Assembly (NCBI RefSeq): GCF_028476545.1
Contig: NW_026732652.1
Span: 62,001 to 126,000 of the forward strand
Origin: Physella acuta
Lineage: Eukaryota; Mollusca; Gastropoda; Physidae
Direction: 5' to 3'
DNA: 64,000 bases
Shown: positions 42,701 to 55,433 of the stretch, piece after piece
Layout of the letters: the number at the start of each line of letters is the position of its first letter
Numbering within the stretch: the first letter of the stretch is position 1
Translations under genes and position numbers: made by a program
The notes under the pieces: model-generated
Databases searched by the model: none
Seen by the model: only the letters and a program-made list of their open reading frames with translations
Told to the model about the DNA's origin: nothing

Positions 42701-45243
42701 TTTTTGATAGGATTAAGGAGCAAGAGATATTGATAAGTCGGGGTAATACAGAATTGTGTTGTAGTTCTGGCTTTGGGCTATGTTGTTGCTGCTATGCGAA
42801 TAGTTTACCTTGATGGGCACAGCATATACACACATCTCAAAAAGTCACGCAGCTGTAAAAAAAAAGTGTTTGTTATTCCGATACTAGCAACGTAACTAAA
42901 AAAGTTGACCGCAAAAAATCGCTTCAACCTTGACCCTGGACCATGGCGGTAAATCGTCTGTTTACCATTTCAATACCCCACTAAAGGCAGGCGGTTTCAC
43001 AACACTGAAAAGGCGATTAATACATCGCATTATATGTGTCAGGATTATATGAAATCAAGAATATCCTAATCCGACGCATGATAAGACACAACTTTTTAAA
43101 TCCATTTTTAAAAAAATAAAATTAATAATTCCGAAAATGACCGTGTTCATGTTTATGTCGAATTATTCAGATATTCATATGAATTATAAAAATCTTGAGC
43201 GTGGGCGTTAAGGGAAAAAAAATAAAATATATTTTTGGAATATTTCTACGCGGGTTATTTGATTCCCGCGAATCTTCGCCACAAACATATTTTTTCAAAA
43301 ACTATCTGGGACGGCGCGTGTGGGTTCGAGGTTATTTTTAATGGCACGCGGTCATCTGTTTTGTGAAGGTGATAATTAATGCAATCTGTTGTTTATGGCC
43401 GAACAGGGGTACCACGGACCATTCACAGTCAAGGCAAATGTAATGACCCTCAGAGAAATTTACATAATGACTTTACGATTTCATAAAAACTCAGTCAAGA
43501 AAAAAAAACATAATGGTAGCAGTGTCGCTCCCCCCTCCCCCCGTTCTGTACTTCTGTTAGGGTTAGGATTAAGGTTAATGCTGAGGATATGGTTAAGGGA
43601 TGTGGCCTGATAGGGTGATTATAAGTTGAGAGTTAGGAGATTAGGTTAGATCCAAGGTAGCGACGCTAGCAAAAAGTATTCTCTACTACGTGGTTCAACG
43701 ATGGAGTTAGTAATGCCAAAAATTATCATTTCATTTAAGGGAACAAGAAACCCATGTTTTCGATAAAATGTTAATTTTGCTACCCAAAATTTTTATTTCT
43801 TAATTCGATACTAATACCTTTTATCTATCTAACCCGAACATTTCGGACTTCTACAGCTTACGGTTATCCGTTTATTGCGATGTGAAACATGGTACCCCCC
43901 GGCAAGTTTTCACACTACTACGCGGACAGCGGCTATCTTCGAGCGGGTATTACATCATTTATTGCCCGCGAGGCACCATAAACTTTACAGCAATCTAAGG
44001 GCCAAGCACTCGTGTACCCGCTGGTGTAGTGACCTTTTCTTTTGTTCTAAAAATAATTGGGATAGAAGTTGTTTTCTTCAAAGTAAAATTTTATATTAAA
44101 CTCCATATAAGGGCATGCGCGTAAAATTTATGAATGGGAAGAGGTTCATTGATACGCTTGACCAATCATATTATAGTACAGTAAATCAAAATAATTCACG
44201 ATAGGTTGCAACTAACCACGTGTGCTAGGCAGCCATCTTGTTTCTAGATAAACAAAACAATCGCCTGTCTCGTTTGTTTACCTCATTTGCGTATACTCTT
44301 CTATTTGTTGTTTTAAAGTTATACAACAACATTAAGTTTAATAATTGAAAATTTGCCTAGAAATGTACTGTTAATTATCACTGGAACAATATTAAACACT
44401 GTTGCGTACGCTTTAAAATTATACTAAGCTGAAACAATGCGTCATGGACATGACTATCAGTTTGAAGAATGTACTGTCCATCCCCTTTACCCCCTTCATT
44501 CCCTTCTCGCCATTCGACCAACGGCCGGTTTATAATCTAGTTACGGCATGCTGTGATAGGCTTGAACGCGTTCATCAGGCTTTACACCGGACTGTATACG
44601 ACACATGTGTTAATGTGTATGCCCATCTCTCCGTATAGGGTGTGCTAGCAACGAATGTAAATACTAGATAGTAGTAGATAGGATAGCTGGAAAGCATTCA
44701 CTTAGGCCCTGTACTTGACCCTATCTACACAGATGTGTTATTCAGGGTTGAATGAACATTGGTAATCTATGGCTCATCGGTTCCTCACGCACTATCCAGC
44801 GGTGGGATGGGGTGGAAGGGGCGTGTCTAGCCTCAAGCATTGTACCCAGTGTTGTGTTGTAGGCTATTATCATAAGGCAATAAACTTGTGTAAGCTACAA
44901 TTTAAGTAGGGATAGACATTGTATTGAAGTGAGAAGACCGGCTAACAAACAAAAGTTGATCTGGTTTGATGATAGCTGTTCTGAGAATACCGCTCAATTG
45001 ATAGGATGTGTAATACTTAATAGTCATACATTCATTACCTGTTGTATACATATTTTCTGCTTACATAGAAAAAATCTATCTAAAGCTTACAACATAAATC
45101 AAAGCGTATTTTATTAGACAAATGGTTCTTCCACATATAACAATACGTTTTTTTCTGTTTTCTATAAGAGAAAACGCACCGTGCCTTTTCCCGCTCTTCT
45201 TTTCACGTTTTCTCAACTTTGCATTTTTACTCAAAATTCAACA
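42701..45243. other. Intergenic, no gene seen
   Basis: Mostly unique-looking DNA. Open frames at 43389-43610, 43875-44099 and 44444-44638 have no recognisable domain or splice context. Confidence 0.4.
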
Positions 45244-45555
45244 TTCAAATCGCTAAGGCTTTGGAACCCTTTGTCATACAAGAATAAAATATTCCACGTG
45301 CATTCAGCATTATACTATCTACAAAACTACGTTTGTACATTAAGTTTACTACAATACTTTAGGAAATATTGATATTTATGTAACACCACCCCCTAATTTT
45401 TGTACATAAATTTACCAAAAAATTTGTATAAAAAATTGAGTACAAGCTATCGCAATGAGTAAACGTAGAAATGTATAGTTTGGTTTGAGAAATCTAAATC
45501 TTTCATCCGCTTTTTAAAATCTCTTATGGGAACAAAGCCTTAGCGATTTGAAAAG
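45244..45555. mobile_element. Candidate MITE with ~20-bp inverted ends (TTCAAATCGCTAAGGCTTTG)
   Basis: The left end TTCAAATCGCTAAGGCTTTG and the right end CAAAGCCTTAGCGATTTGAA face each other across about 270 bp. No target duplication is clear and no protein is encoded. The ends could also be an ordinary inverted duplication. Confidence 0.55.
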
Positions 45556-47257
45556 GTGTTAGTTTTCACACCTTTTCGCGGTTTCCATGGCAACCAGTAC
45601 TGCTATTGACGGCTATATATTATTTTTGTCTATAGTTTAACAACTATAGTTATATGAACTTATTAAACAACCAGAAATGTGTTAAATAAAAAAAAAATTT
45701 TATCCGTGGTGCCTATCCTTAATTAAAAAACAACAGCAACTATTATAGCAGAGATAACTATTAGCTTTAGATATTAGTCTTTAAAGCCACTTTCCTCGTC
45801 TCAATAATAATAACATCTAACTTCTAACATATGTAGGCTTATGATTTAATAAATCAACTATTTAAAAATCTGAAGCAAAAGGCACATTGTCAGTTGTCTA
45901 CTTTGTCTGCATCTTGACCGGCCACTGTACTCCCGCTTCTTATTGTATAGCCCCCCCCCCCCCCCTTATACCCCCCCCCCCCCCCACACACGGTATGCTG
46001 GGCCTTGACTTGACCTCACCTGTCTGGTATGTTACCACAAGATCCGGCCGTCAGTTTGACCGGTTACCACCCCGCCTCAACCAACAATGACGCCACCAGC
46101 TGTCCCGTCCCTGACCCCCCCCCCCCCCCCCCCACCCCAACATTTTTTTTTCTAGTAACGTTCCTCACGTCATCCTGTCCCCAGTTGTCCCCCTCCCCCC
46201 CTCCCCCCTCTCAGCAACCCAGCGGTCATCGGAGGACGAAGGCCAAGGGTCAGCCGGATCGTAATCGTGCAATGAGTGGTCAGCCATCTGTTCAAGCGTA
46301 GCCGACACTGGGGGGCGGTCGTGCCCCCCATCTTGACTGCAGCTCTGCACATTTCGGCCGGCACAAAGGGCTTTGTTTGCCTTCCACGGCATTCTATACC
46401 ACCGAGTCGCATTCGACAAACTACAGGAAATTTCATGTCAATAGACACCCTCCCTTCATCCTCCCCGCCCCCCTCCTAAAATACTCCACAACTCCCCCTC
46501 CCCCTTACTTTTACACACCCTCATAATCGCTGCTACACCTGTGCTTTGATCTTTAAGCTCGTGAACAATTTATTGAAGGATAAAAAAAACATTTTTGACG
46601 AACATATTTTAAAAGAAAAAAAATTATGAAAGAAAAAAAGTTATTTATTGATTAACCGTACCCTCGTATTTATTCAGCTGCGACCTTCGATAAGGATCGG
46701 ATTACCGTTAGGATTAGGACAGTGTGGGTTGTAATTAAAAAAAAAAACAGGTAGCATTTGGTAGGTCCCTGATGCAGGTATAGATTATGTAGATTTAGGC
46801 GTGTATGAGTTTTCTATGCTTGACTTAGGCGCATATTGGTCATTACTTTTACTGGTTATACAGCCATTGCTTATACATATGAGCTAAAAATACATACAGA
46901 AAAATTATTTAAAATTTATTTTGTTTCGGTTTTTAAAAAATTGATCGTAAACATATGTGTAAGCAGATCAAAACATACATTATCACAGTTCACAGACATG
47001 TATCATAAATAACCATACACTATATCAAACATACAACATGATATTTACAACATAACATTCCTAATTGTTCTTATTAACTAAATTAATTCCTGAAAATAAT
47101 AATAATAAACTAACTTCAACAAACTGATATTTGGTGTATGCGATCATAAGAAATCACACACTGCGATGTGAAATATTTTATTTTATGTGTGGTTAGTTAA
47201 TATAAGGAAACCACATTCACATTATTTAGTTTATTTATTATCTTATATCAGCTCTAT
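45556..47257. other. Intergenic with C-rich tracts
   Basis: C runs lie at about 45951-45981 and 46114-46133. The GC-richer block at 46170-46440 is open in several frames, including a minus-strand stretch reading MADHSLHDYDPADPWPSSSD. No family or firm splice sites support an exon. Confidence 0.35.
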
Positions 47258-47580
47258 GTAAAATAAACTTTCAAATTGTATTAGACTAGTATTTGTTATT
47301 GTTTTTTTTTGTTTTGTTTTTTGACAGTTTAACATAACATAAATTTTCAAACTGTGTTAGACTAGTATTTTATTATTGTTTTTTTTACGGTCCAATATAA
47401 TATAAACTTTCAAATCGTATTAGACTAGTATTCGTTATTGTTTTTTTTTACGGTTCTTTATGAAATAAAATTTCAAACAGTATTAGACCAGTATTTGTTA
47501 TTTTTTTTACGGTTCTATATAAAATAAACTTTTAAATTGTATCAAACTAGTATTTGTTATTTCTTTATTTGACAGTTTTA
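47258..47580. repeat. Tandem repeat, ~62-bp AT-rich unit
   Basis: About five diverged copies of a unit containing AAATAAACTTTCAAATTGTA, TTAGACTAGTATTTGTTATT and a T run. Confidence 0.85.
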
Positions 47581-49667
47581 CTAGGCCAGCTTGAGCTAGA
47601 CTTGACTTTTAGCCCAAATTTTTCCTTCATTGATTGGTAAACTAGACCAAATTTTGTACGTGTGTTAGACGATGTATAAAAAGGCAATGAGCACGTGCTA
47701 CAAATCGCCCACGTGGTCCCCGTACCTTACCCCTCCCCCCCCCCTCCCCCATCCCCCTGCTCGACCCCCACTTCACGTGACAAAAACACCTGCGGCTAGT
47801 CGGATAACTCTGGTTGCAACACGCCCGAGTTATCTGCCCCTGCTCGGGGTTTGATCCCCTGACCTTCGCCTCTTACTGCACGCTCCTTGTTACATTGCAG
47901 GTTCAAGGGTCAAGTTGGAGTCACGTCACAGCCGGCGCAGGTTGAAAGGGATCGAGACTACCCCCCCCCCCCCCCTCCATACACCCTCATGCCCTCACCC
48001 CCGGCCCTAACTATTCTTAACCCGGAGAAAAAGAAAACCTGATAGAGCAACAGATGTAGACTTATCAATAGCACAACTCCTGTTTCTGATTCTTTTTGTT
48101 CCTATCCCATTGTGACCTGGGCGACCTGTGTTTTAAAAATACCATAATATTTCTTTGTATGTTTGTTTATATTATTCTTGTACCTGTGTGTCGTTCTCTT
48201 CATACTATTATTATAGGTCTTTTTCACGTGTATTTTTTAAAATTCTTGATGTAATATTGTCCTTACATTACTGTTTAGAGTAACTTATATTATTCTAATC
48301 TTAATGTGCCTTCGTATTATTATTATAAGCATATTTATATGTAAGTTATAAAAAACTCAACATTATCCCTTTGTCTATTTTGGTACCTCATTATACTAAC
48401 TATTGGCTGTTGACGGTTTAACTTGATGTTGATCTTTCAACATTATCCTAACATTAATGTCGATGTTTCAATATTTTTCTATTATATGTGCTATTATTTC
48501 AACATTATTCTAATGTGTATTTAATGGCGTTTCGACAATATCCCAACATCAATTTTTGTGACATATTATCCTTAAATACCGCTTTTAACGGTTGAACGAA
48601 ATCGAAAGAGATGCCTTAAACTCTGGACATAGAGTCAAACTGTTTATCCATATGTCTGTGGTCAAATCTAGTCCCTCTAATTTTGACTTTAGAAAAAAAA
48701 TCAGCGATTTCTTTCAAACGTACCAGGTGTGTGTTTGAAATTAATTTTTCTTTGAAAAACCGCCACAAGCTTAGATCTCGTGTTTTCGATTGAAAAAAAA
48801 AATCACGTTTTACCAAGTTAAAGTAGCCCCCCCCCCCCACCTAACTCTGGCCTTAAATTATTCTTTGTCTCAAAGTTTATCCCGAGGTTTAGCTATCTCG
48901 TCCAATTTTTAAAATAAACCACTTAAAGACCCAAAATACCCGCCCCCCCCCCCCCCCCCCCCCCCCCCCAACCAGATTAGTCACCCCCTACACCCTTCTC
49001 TCCCCCCCCCCCCCACCCCCGTACGTCCGCTTGAGTTTATTCAACAAATGCTCCTTACCTTTCACCTGCCCCACTGCACGCATGCACAAGGACGACACTT
49101 CCGTTTATTTACAATACACCACTCGAGACGAGCCTGCCCACTGTCTGGTCAGGGGGGGGGGGGGAACCATGCACTTCCGGACAGGTCGACCTCAGGGTGA
49201 ACGACCGACCGACGGCCATGCTCGACTGAACACGTGGTCGCCCGCTGCTGACGATATTTAGTGTCCAGTGAAACCTTGAATTCTCTCCCCCCTCCCCCCC
49301 CCCACTATATCCCCTTGCCCCCCGGCTCTAAATCTAACAACAGACAGGTATCCGGGGGCGGTGAATGGACGACAATTATAACCCATTAATTTTATCCTAC
49401 CTGGCTTGAATTTCAGGGATGCATTAATTCACAGACGACTTGTCTGTTGAAAATTATGGGGTGTCGCTTTTCAAACGTTGGATGGTCGTGGAAGTTTTTT
49501 TTTTTAATTAAAAATCAACTTTGGCTACTTCTAATTGATTTGTCAAAAAAAAAAAAAAAGAGAAAAAAAAATCGCTGCAGTTCCGTTGACTTATAATGAA
49601 AGCTGACGTCTCATTTTAGGTACTTGATAAAATGTCAGTTTTTTAAAGCCGGACGTGTCTGTTGACT
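47581..49667. other. Intergenic with C tracts
   Basis: Contains C runs at about 47961-47975, 48943-48969 (27 C) and 49007-49018, and a loose repetition of TTCAACATTATCCTAA between 48355 and 48560. No gene is recognised. Confidence 0.45.
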
Positions 49668-49852
49668 TTGGTAGCTGGTCAGTGTGTTGGATGTCCTAAA
49701 CTTTATAATGAATCTGTTTTTCATTTTACTCTTAAGTCTTAATGAACGTGTAAGGGGACTGGTAGCTGGTCAGTGTGTTGGATGTCCTAAACTTTATGAT
49801 GAATCTGTTTTTCATTTTACTCTTAATGAACGTGTAAGGAGACTTTGGTAGT
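49668..49852. repeat. Tandem duplication, two ~90-bp units
   Basis: GGTAGCTGGTCAGTGTGTTG through AATGAACGTGTAAGG occurs twice, with a small deletion in the second copy. Confidence 0.85.
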
Positions 49853-50722
49853 GGTCAAAGTGCCTGTTTTAAAACCTCAAATTAAGCAAACAAAGAAAAA
49901 GTTTCCTTTCCATGTATGACCAGCCACTGTGAAGATACAGTAGAGTCTACCTGTTTGCAGAGGTGAATAAATAAAAGCTGATCTCATGATTAGTCTAATT
50001 CTTTATTTGTATTAGTTTTCGCAACCATTGCCGGGTATTACACAAATGTACTTGGGGTATTTATCGTTAAGTTCAATACAACATTAAATCCTCCCATAGC
50101 AGGCTGAGGGGGGGGGGGGGAGGGGGAGATGGGACGGAGGGGTCTAGGTATGGCACATGCCTGCTACAGCATTAGCGGTAAGCAGATAAACTCTACTTCA
50201 TCTTTAATGATTTGGTATTGTATTGTTTAAAAATAAATCTACACCGATAACTACAGTACATTTCCTACGTGCAGTGTTAGCTCCCCTTTTCCTACCGCTA
50301 AACAAGGGACGCTATCACATCTCTTTAAAAAAAAAAACTAAACGAGTAGTTTCCCCTTGGAAATGTTTACTGACAATATTCGAAAACCCGATCTGTTTGT
50401 TTCCAGAAGGATAACATTACCCCCCCCCCCCGCCCCCGGGGACGTGTAGCAGCATGTGACCTACCACGTGTTATGATTGACAGGTTTCAAGGACACGAAA
50501 ACATTTACCTGGATGTACAGGTATATTTTCACACGCCACACCGTGCCAGCTTCTCTGGGCTTGAGTTTGGTTGAAGAAAAAAAAACACGACAACCCACTA
50601 ATCTATTTCCTGTTATTTATTGAATTATTTACCAGGTACCACCTCAGCTTATCGTTTCAGTGCTACAATACACATGAGGAAATGTCGCTTTATGTAGGTG
50701 CACCGAGTGACACCCTATCATG
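49853..50722. other. Intergenic, no gene seen
   Basis: Contains G and C runs near 50107-50120 and 50421-50431. Nothing else is recognised. Confidence 0.4.
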
Positions 50723-50925
50723 CAGAGTTTCTTTCAGTCATCTCTTCTTCCACCCCCTCCCCCACCCCCACTTCCGGATAAAAAAGATAGGCCTAATTTA
50801 AATTGAAAATATATACTTAAACCAGTTTTCCCCCGCCCCCACCTTGGTAATTCAAGTGCACCCCCTCGAAAGTTTCAAGTGTCCCCGCCACCCCCCGGAG
50901 AAAAAAATGTCTGAAAGCAACACTG
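50723..50925. mobile_element. hAT-like MITE, family II
   Basis: The left end is CAGAGTTTCTTTCAGTC and the right end GTCTGAAAGCAACACTG. The flanks CTATCATG and ATGTCATG are an imperfect 8-bp duplication. The interior carries the family AT core (GAAAATATATACTTAAACCA). Confidence 0.78.
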
Positions 50926-51194
50926 ATGTCATGGTTAAGTAATACTATCAAGTTGTTACTTATATGTTGGGGGGGGGGGGGGGGAGAGAGGGGGGGGGGG
51001 GTCCGTTTCGGCTCGTACTACTTGTAGGTCAAATTGTAAATACCCAGCCATAATCTATTGACTTGAGTCGTCATGACGTCACGCTGAAGCGCGACACGAC
51101 GTCACATAGGCTTGAGGAGTAGTCGCCATTTTAACTACCCATCCTAATGACAAATACTACATGCACGTAAAGCATGTTATTGACCTGTGTAAAA

Positions 51195-51275
51195 ACATCC
51201 GGCTCATACAGTCAGCTAAACTTGTTATTGCTTACAACTAAACTTGTTATTGTATACACCTAAACTTGTTATTGT
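51195..51275. repeat. Short tandem repeat (AACTTGTTATTG)
   Basis: About three copies of TAAACTTGTTATTGnnTACAC. Confidence 0.65.
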
Positions 51276-51555
51276 TTGTCTAATGTTAAAAAAAAACAAA
51301 CAATAGCAAACTTACCTATCATCTGTAGATATTTCATCAGTTCTTCTAGTATGTACGTGTACATAGCAATGTACAGGTGTGTACGCTAACCTGCTATGTA
51401 CAGTATGCCCCATCGAGATGCCCCTGACGTGCCCTTGCTGACAAGGCATGTGTCAGGGCATTGACGCCATCATTATGTCTTCCATCAATCCACTAGCCAA
51501 GCTGGTCTACACAACTAAATCAGACGTTTTGGAGTTATCTCAGACCAGATGCTCC

Positions 51556-51672
51556 GTGAGGTAGGTGAAGTAGAGTTCATCTGTTTCTCTGACCTTGGTT
51601 TTAGTTCAAAACAATAACCAGACACCATTACTTCCCTTGCTCAAGTTAGGCCTTGGGTTGGCTCAGTGACGT
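51556..51672 (-). mobile_element. Diverged SINE fragment
   Basis: GTGAAGTAGAGTTCATCTGT then TTTCTCTGACCTTGG matches the minus-strand tail of the common SINE. The central block is decayed. Confidence 0.5.
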
Positions 51673-51924
51673 CACGAGGGCTATACACAGAACTAGCCTA
51701 GCCTTACACCAAAACAACGGGACGTCATTGTACTTGTTCATAGCCAACAAAATCAACCAAACTGTGATTTCAAAATAACTTGTTGAAACATGAAAATAAA
51801 AAAAAATCGGTTTAAAAACGTTGGCAAATGACAAATCATATATTTTGAATCACCTGACACACAATACAATATACAAGTTAATAAAAAGTCTAGTGACAAT
51901 TTTTGCGCAATTTCCTTAATTAAT

Positions 51925-52290
51925 TTTTTGTGACCGAACGAAAGGATATTTTTGAAAACTTTCTTCGGCAATATTGTTCTAAATTATGGCAGGAATCGAT
52001 TGGTAAATGTTTCAAGTCGCTAAGTGGTCTAGTTGCCGAGATATGGGCCAAAAGCTGCATTTTTTCGAGGTTTTTTGGCTTTTCCGGGAAATCCAGGAAG
52101 GAATTCCGGGAAATGTTTTGGCCCACAATCATCCTCGGAACTTGCTTAACATAATTGCTTTTGGAACTAGTCCTCGATATTGCTTCGTTGAGGAGGAGAT
52201 ACGACTTAAAGCTGCGGACACACATCGGACACACATCGGACACACATCCATCCTTGACGAGTTATAATCGCAATTGTCTGTATGGAAATT
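51925..52290. other. Unclassified block with long overlapping open frames
   Basis: Both strands are open over 200-320 bp (minus strand 51920-52243, 107 aa). It includes TTTTTGGCTTTTCCGGGAAA and three copies of CGGACACACAT. No protein family is recognised. It may be part of a dispersed repeat. Confidence 0.3.
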
Positions 52291-52311
52291 GCGCTAAAAA
52301 TACGGTATCAC

Positions 52312-52500
52312 ATGGGACGGCGTGGTTGTGTGGTAGAACATTTGACTCATGCTCCAAGGTCTAGAGTTCGGATCTCTGTTCGGACTTAAGTCCACATAGT
52401 TCTTAAGGGTACCTGACTGTGGTTGGGGAAACTAAAGGCTGCTGTCCTTAGTGCTAACCACACCATTCCTTCACATACTAACGTGAAAAAAGATCTGAAC
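52312..52500 (+). mobile_element. tRNA-derived SINE, related subfamily
   Basis: The head has GGCGTGGTTGTGTGGTAGAA and GAGTTCGGATCTC. The central block GGGTACCTGACTGTGGTTGG and TGCTAACCACACCATTCC parallels the common SINE but differs throughout, so it is an older copy or a different subfamily. Confidence 0.7.
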
Positions 52501-52795
52501 TGTTTTTCATCTTTTTATTATATAGTTTTTAAAAATGTAATAATGTTTACATTTTAGTTTCGCTACAAACAACAATGTCGGAACCATCACAATCTGTACA
52601 TCTCTTTGTCAATGTACTCAGACACTTGCAATAACATACAATAATTTGTTGCGATCCCAATCATTGCCCCCCGGTCAATCGATCTCAAAATCACTGACCC
52701 TCCCAAATGATTACTATCCTAGACATTCACTTTTGTGTTCACTAGTTGTACAGTATTGAACGTATTCACTATTTCAGTACTTCTTCCTCTCAGTT

Positions 52796-53372
52796 GTTAA
52801 TATCCCACTTGTTCATATCCCAGTAGTTCCCTATCCCAGTAGTTCCCTATCCCACTAGTTCCCTATCCCACTAGTTCACTATCCCTATTGTTCCCTATCC
52901 CAGAAGTTCACTATCCCAGAAGTTCACTATCCCACTAGTTCCATATCCCACTAGTTCACTATCCCTATTGTTCCATATCCCAGAAGTTCACTATCCCAGA
53001 AGTTCACTATCCCAGTAGTTCCCTATCCCAGTTGTTCACTATCCCTATTGTTCCATATCCCAGAAGTTCACTATCCCAGTAGTTCCCTATCCCACTAGTT
53101 CCCTATCCCACTAGTTCACTATCCCTATTGTTCCCTATCCCAGAAGTTCCCTATCCCAGTAGTTCCCTATCCCACTAGTTCCCTATCCCACTAGTTCACT
53201 ATCCCTATTGTTCCCTATCCCAGAAGTTCACTATCCCAGAAGTTCACTATCCCACTAGTTCCATATCCCACTAGTTCACTATCCCTATTGTTCCATATCC
53301 CAGAAGTTCACTATCCCAGAAGTTCACTATCCCAGTAGTTCCCTATCCCAGCAGTTCACTATCCCAGTTGTT
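52796..53372. repeat. Minisatellite, 16-bp unit (CCCAGTAGTTCCCTAT)
   Basis: About 36 units of TTC(C/A)CTATCCCA(C/G)(T/A)AG with TATTG variants. Longer blocks of several units repeat in the same order, so there is higher-order structure. Confidence 0.95.
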
Positions 53373-54505
53373 CAGTATCTAGTCCTGCACTATGCTACTA
53401 CAATTTAACAAAAATAAAATGTACTTTGTCACACTACAGTACATTATTGACGGTTCTTGATACAAAGTTCTACGGCGTTTTAAACTTGCTATCTTCTTGG
53501 TATTTCTCAAAAGTAGACTGACATGGATAGAGTTGTCTTCGTCAATTAATTAAATATTTAATTCGGTGGTTGTACTCAGCTATTATTGGTACCTGAACAT
53601 ATGTTGGTTATAAAAACACAATATTTCGCTCGTAACAAAATAATTCGACTCTACTCCACCTGCATTTTAACAGTCCTAAACACCACCTTGGTTTACTATG
53701 CACGTTTCTTCTACCAGGCTCTTGACCTTGGCCTTGACAATGAGCAGGTTAACTACGAACAAAAAAATATCAAGTCTGGATGTCAAGCTGACCTTACAGA
53801 GATCATCAACATCGACAGGTTATTTTGTCCCTTCACCCTCCGTCCACACCAGCAAAACTGTTACATCCCCCCCCCCCCCCCCCCCAGCTCATTCTGTCGC
53901 CCCCAGCGACTGGACCATATTTATCAGCACTTTGTACTTTCCCCAGCCAAACATGTTGACCACTGGGGGAGGGGGGGGGGAGGTGTCTGATGAAACAGAG
54001 TGTATGTGTTTGTGTGTGTGTGTGTGTGTCTAAACCTATCACAAACACCCACTGATGATGATAACAAAACACGGATACTGTTGTTCACCCCCCCCCCCCA
54101 ATTCACATACCAAAATACCAATTATAATTATCTATTGAAAAAATGGACAATATTATTTTTTAAAAATCCATGTCTCAAACTTTTCTGACCATTGTCAGAA
54201 TTTTGAAAACCCAACATAATTGATGTTTATTTCGTATCCATCTTAATTTTCTACACGTGTTTTGTAGGTGATTGGAAATTCCCACCAGGCTTTGTTTTGT
54301 TCGCTTGGAATTTACCCCCGCGTTGAGTCGCAAATAAGAAATTATTTTAATATGTGAAGTTGGTCGCGCACGTACGAGAAGATACGAATGTTGGATGAAG
54401 CCACGCATTTCTTTTTTATTTTTCTGATTTTGTTTTCTGCAGATTTTTTGTTTGGTTTTGGTAATTTATAATCAACTGCATGTAATGACCAATTTAGAAT
54501 GAATA
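53373..54505. other. Intergenic with microsatellite and C tracts
   Basis: C run at about 53869-53885 and (TG)n at about 54005-54029. The open frames at 53586-53990 and 53698-54033 have no recognised domain. Confidence 0.4.
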
Positions 54506-54928
54506 CATAGTTTCTTCCAGGCATCACTTGGAATTTATAAAGAGAATATATACTTTTAACAGTGTTCGCCCTCCCCCCGAACGAAATGGAATTTATAAAG
54601 AGAATATATACTTTTAACAGTGTTCGCCCTCCCCCCGAACGAAATGGAATTTATAAAGAGAATATATACTTTTAACAGTGTTCGCCCTCCCCCCGAACGA
54701 AATGGAATTTATAAAGAGAATATATACTTTTAACAGTGTTCGCCCTCCCCCCGAACGAAATGGAATTTATAAAGAGAATATATACTTTTAACAGTGTTCG
54801 CCCTCCCCCCGAACGAAATGGAATTTATAAAGTGAATATATACTTTTAACAGTGTCCGCCCTCTCCCCCCCTAAAATTTCAAGTGCCCCCCCCCCCCCCA
54901 GGAAAAAAAATGTCTGGAAGAAACACTG
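54506..54928. mobile_element. hAT-like MITE, family II, with internal 58-bp tandem amplification
   Basis: The left end is CATAGTTTCTTCCAGGC and the right end GTCTGGAAGAAACACTG. A perfect 8-bp duplication, AATGAATA, lies at 54498-54505 and 54929-54936. The interior unit (GGAATTTATAAAGAGAATAT and onward) is repeated six times at a 58-bp period. Confidence 0.92.
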
Positions 54929-55222
54929 AATGAATATTGGGCAGTTCGATATTTCGAAATTAAGCGTTTAAACACTAAACATCACAGTAGGGTAAACCAG
55001 CGAACTGCTCTATAGTTTGATTAGCTATTAGACTTATATAAAATGTTACACAGGCTTATGACGGCTTCGTACGACGACTCCTTATTTGAGCTGCTAAAAA
55101 AACCATGAAAGGGTTGACAGCGCCATAATCTGGCTGTTTGTTAAAGTTGATCAGTGTCGTCAATGGGTTGAGAAACAACAAATTCGCTGACCTGACTACA
55201 GTACGACTGACCGGCTGACAGG

Positions 55223-55433
55223 CATTGTTTCTTCCAGACTTTTTTCTCCGGGGGGGGGGGGGGGGGTGGGGCTTGGGCTTTTGAAATTTCCGGGGGGGGG
55301 GGGTCTACATTTTTCGGGGGGGGGGCGGACGGACGGACACTAGTTAAAGTGTATGTTTACTATATAAAATCCATCTCGTTCGGGGGGGGGGGGGGGGCGG
55401 TAGACTTTCTTCGGGGTGGGGGACGAAACTCTG
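55223..55433. mobile_element. hAT-like MITE, family II
   Basis: The left end is CATTGTTTCTTCCAGAC and the right end CGAAACTCTG. The flanks CTGACAGG and CTGACTGG are a 7/8 target duplication. It is rich in G runs, with the interior GACACTAGTTAAAGTG and ATAAAATCCATCTCGTTC. Confidence 0.8.

Noticed and set aside
46165-46448. Host exon in a GC-richer block
   Set aside because: Several overlapping frames are open, none has a recognised family, and splice sites are not convincing. It is kept only as an unexplained block.
52796-53372. CRISPR-like spaced repeats
   Set aside because: Units are contiguous 16-bp tandem copies without unique spacers, in a eukaryotic genome.
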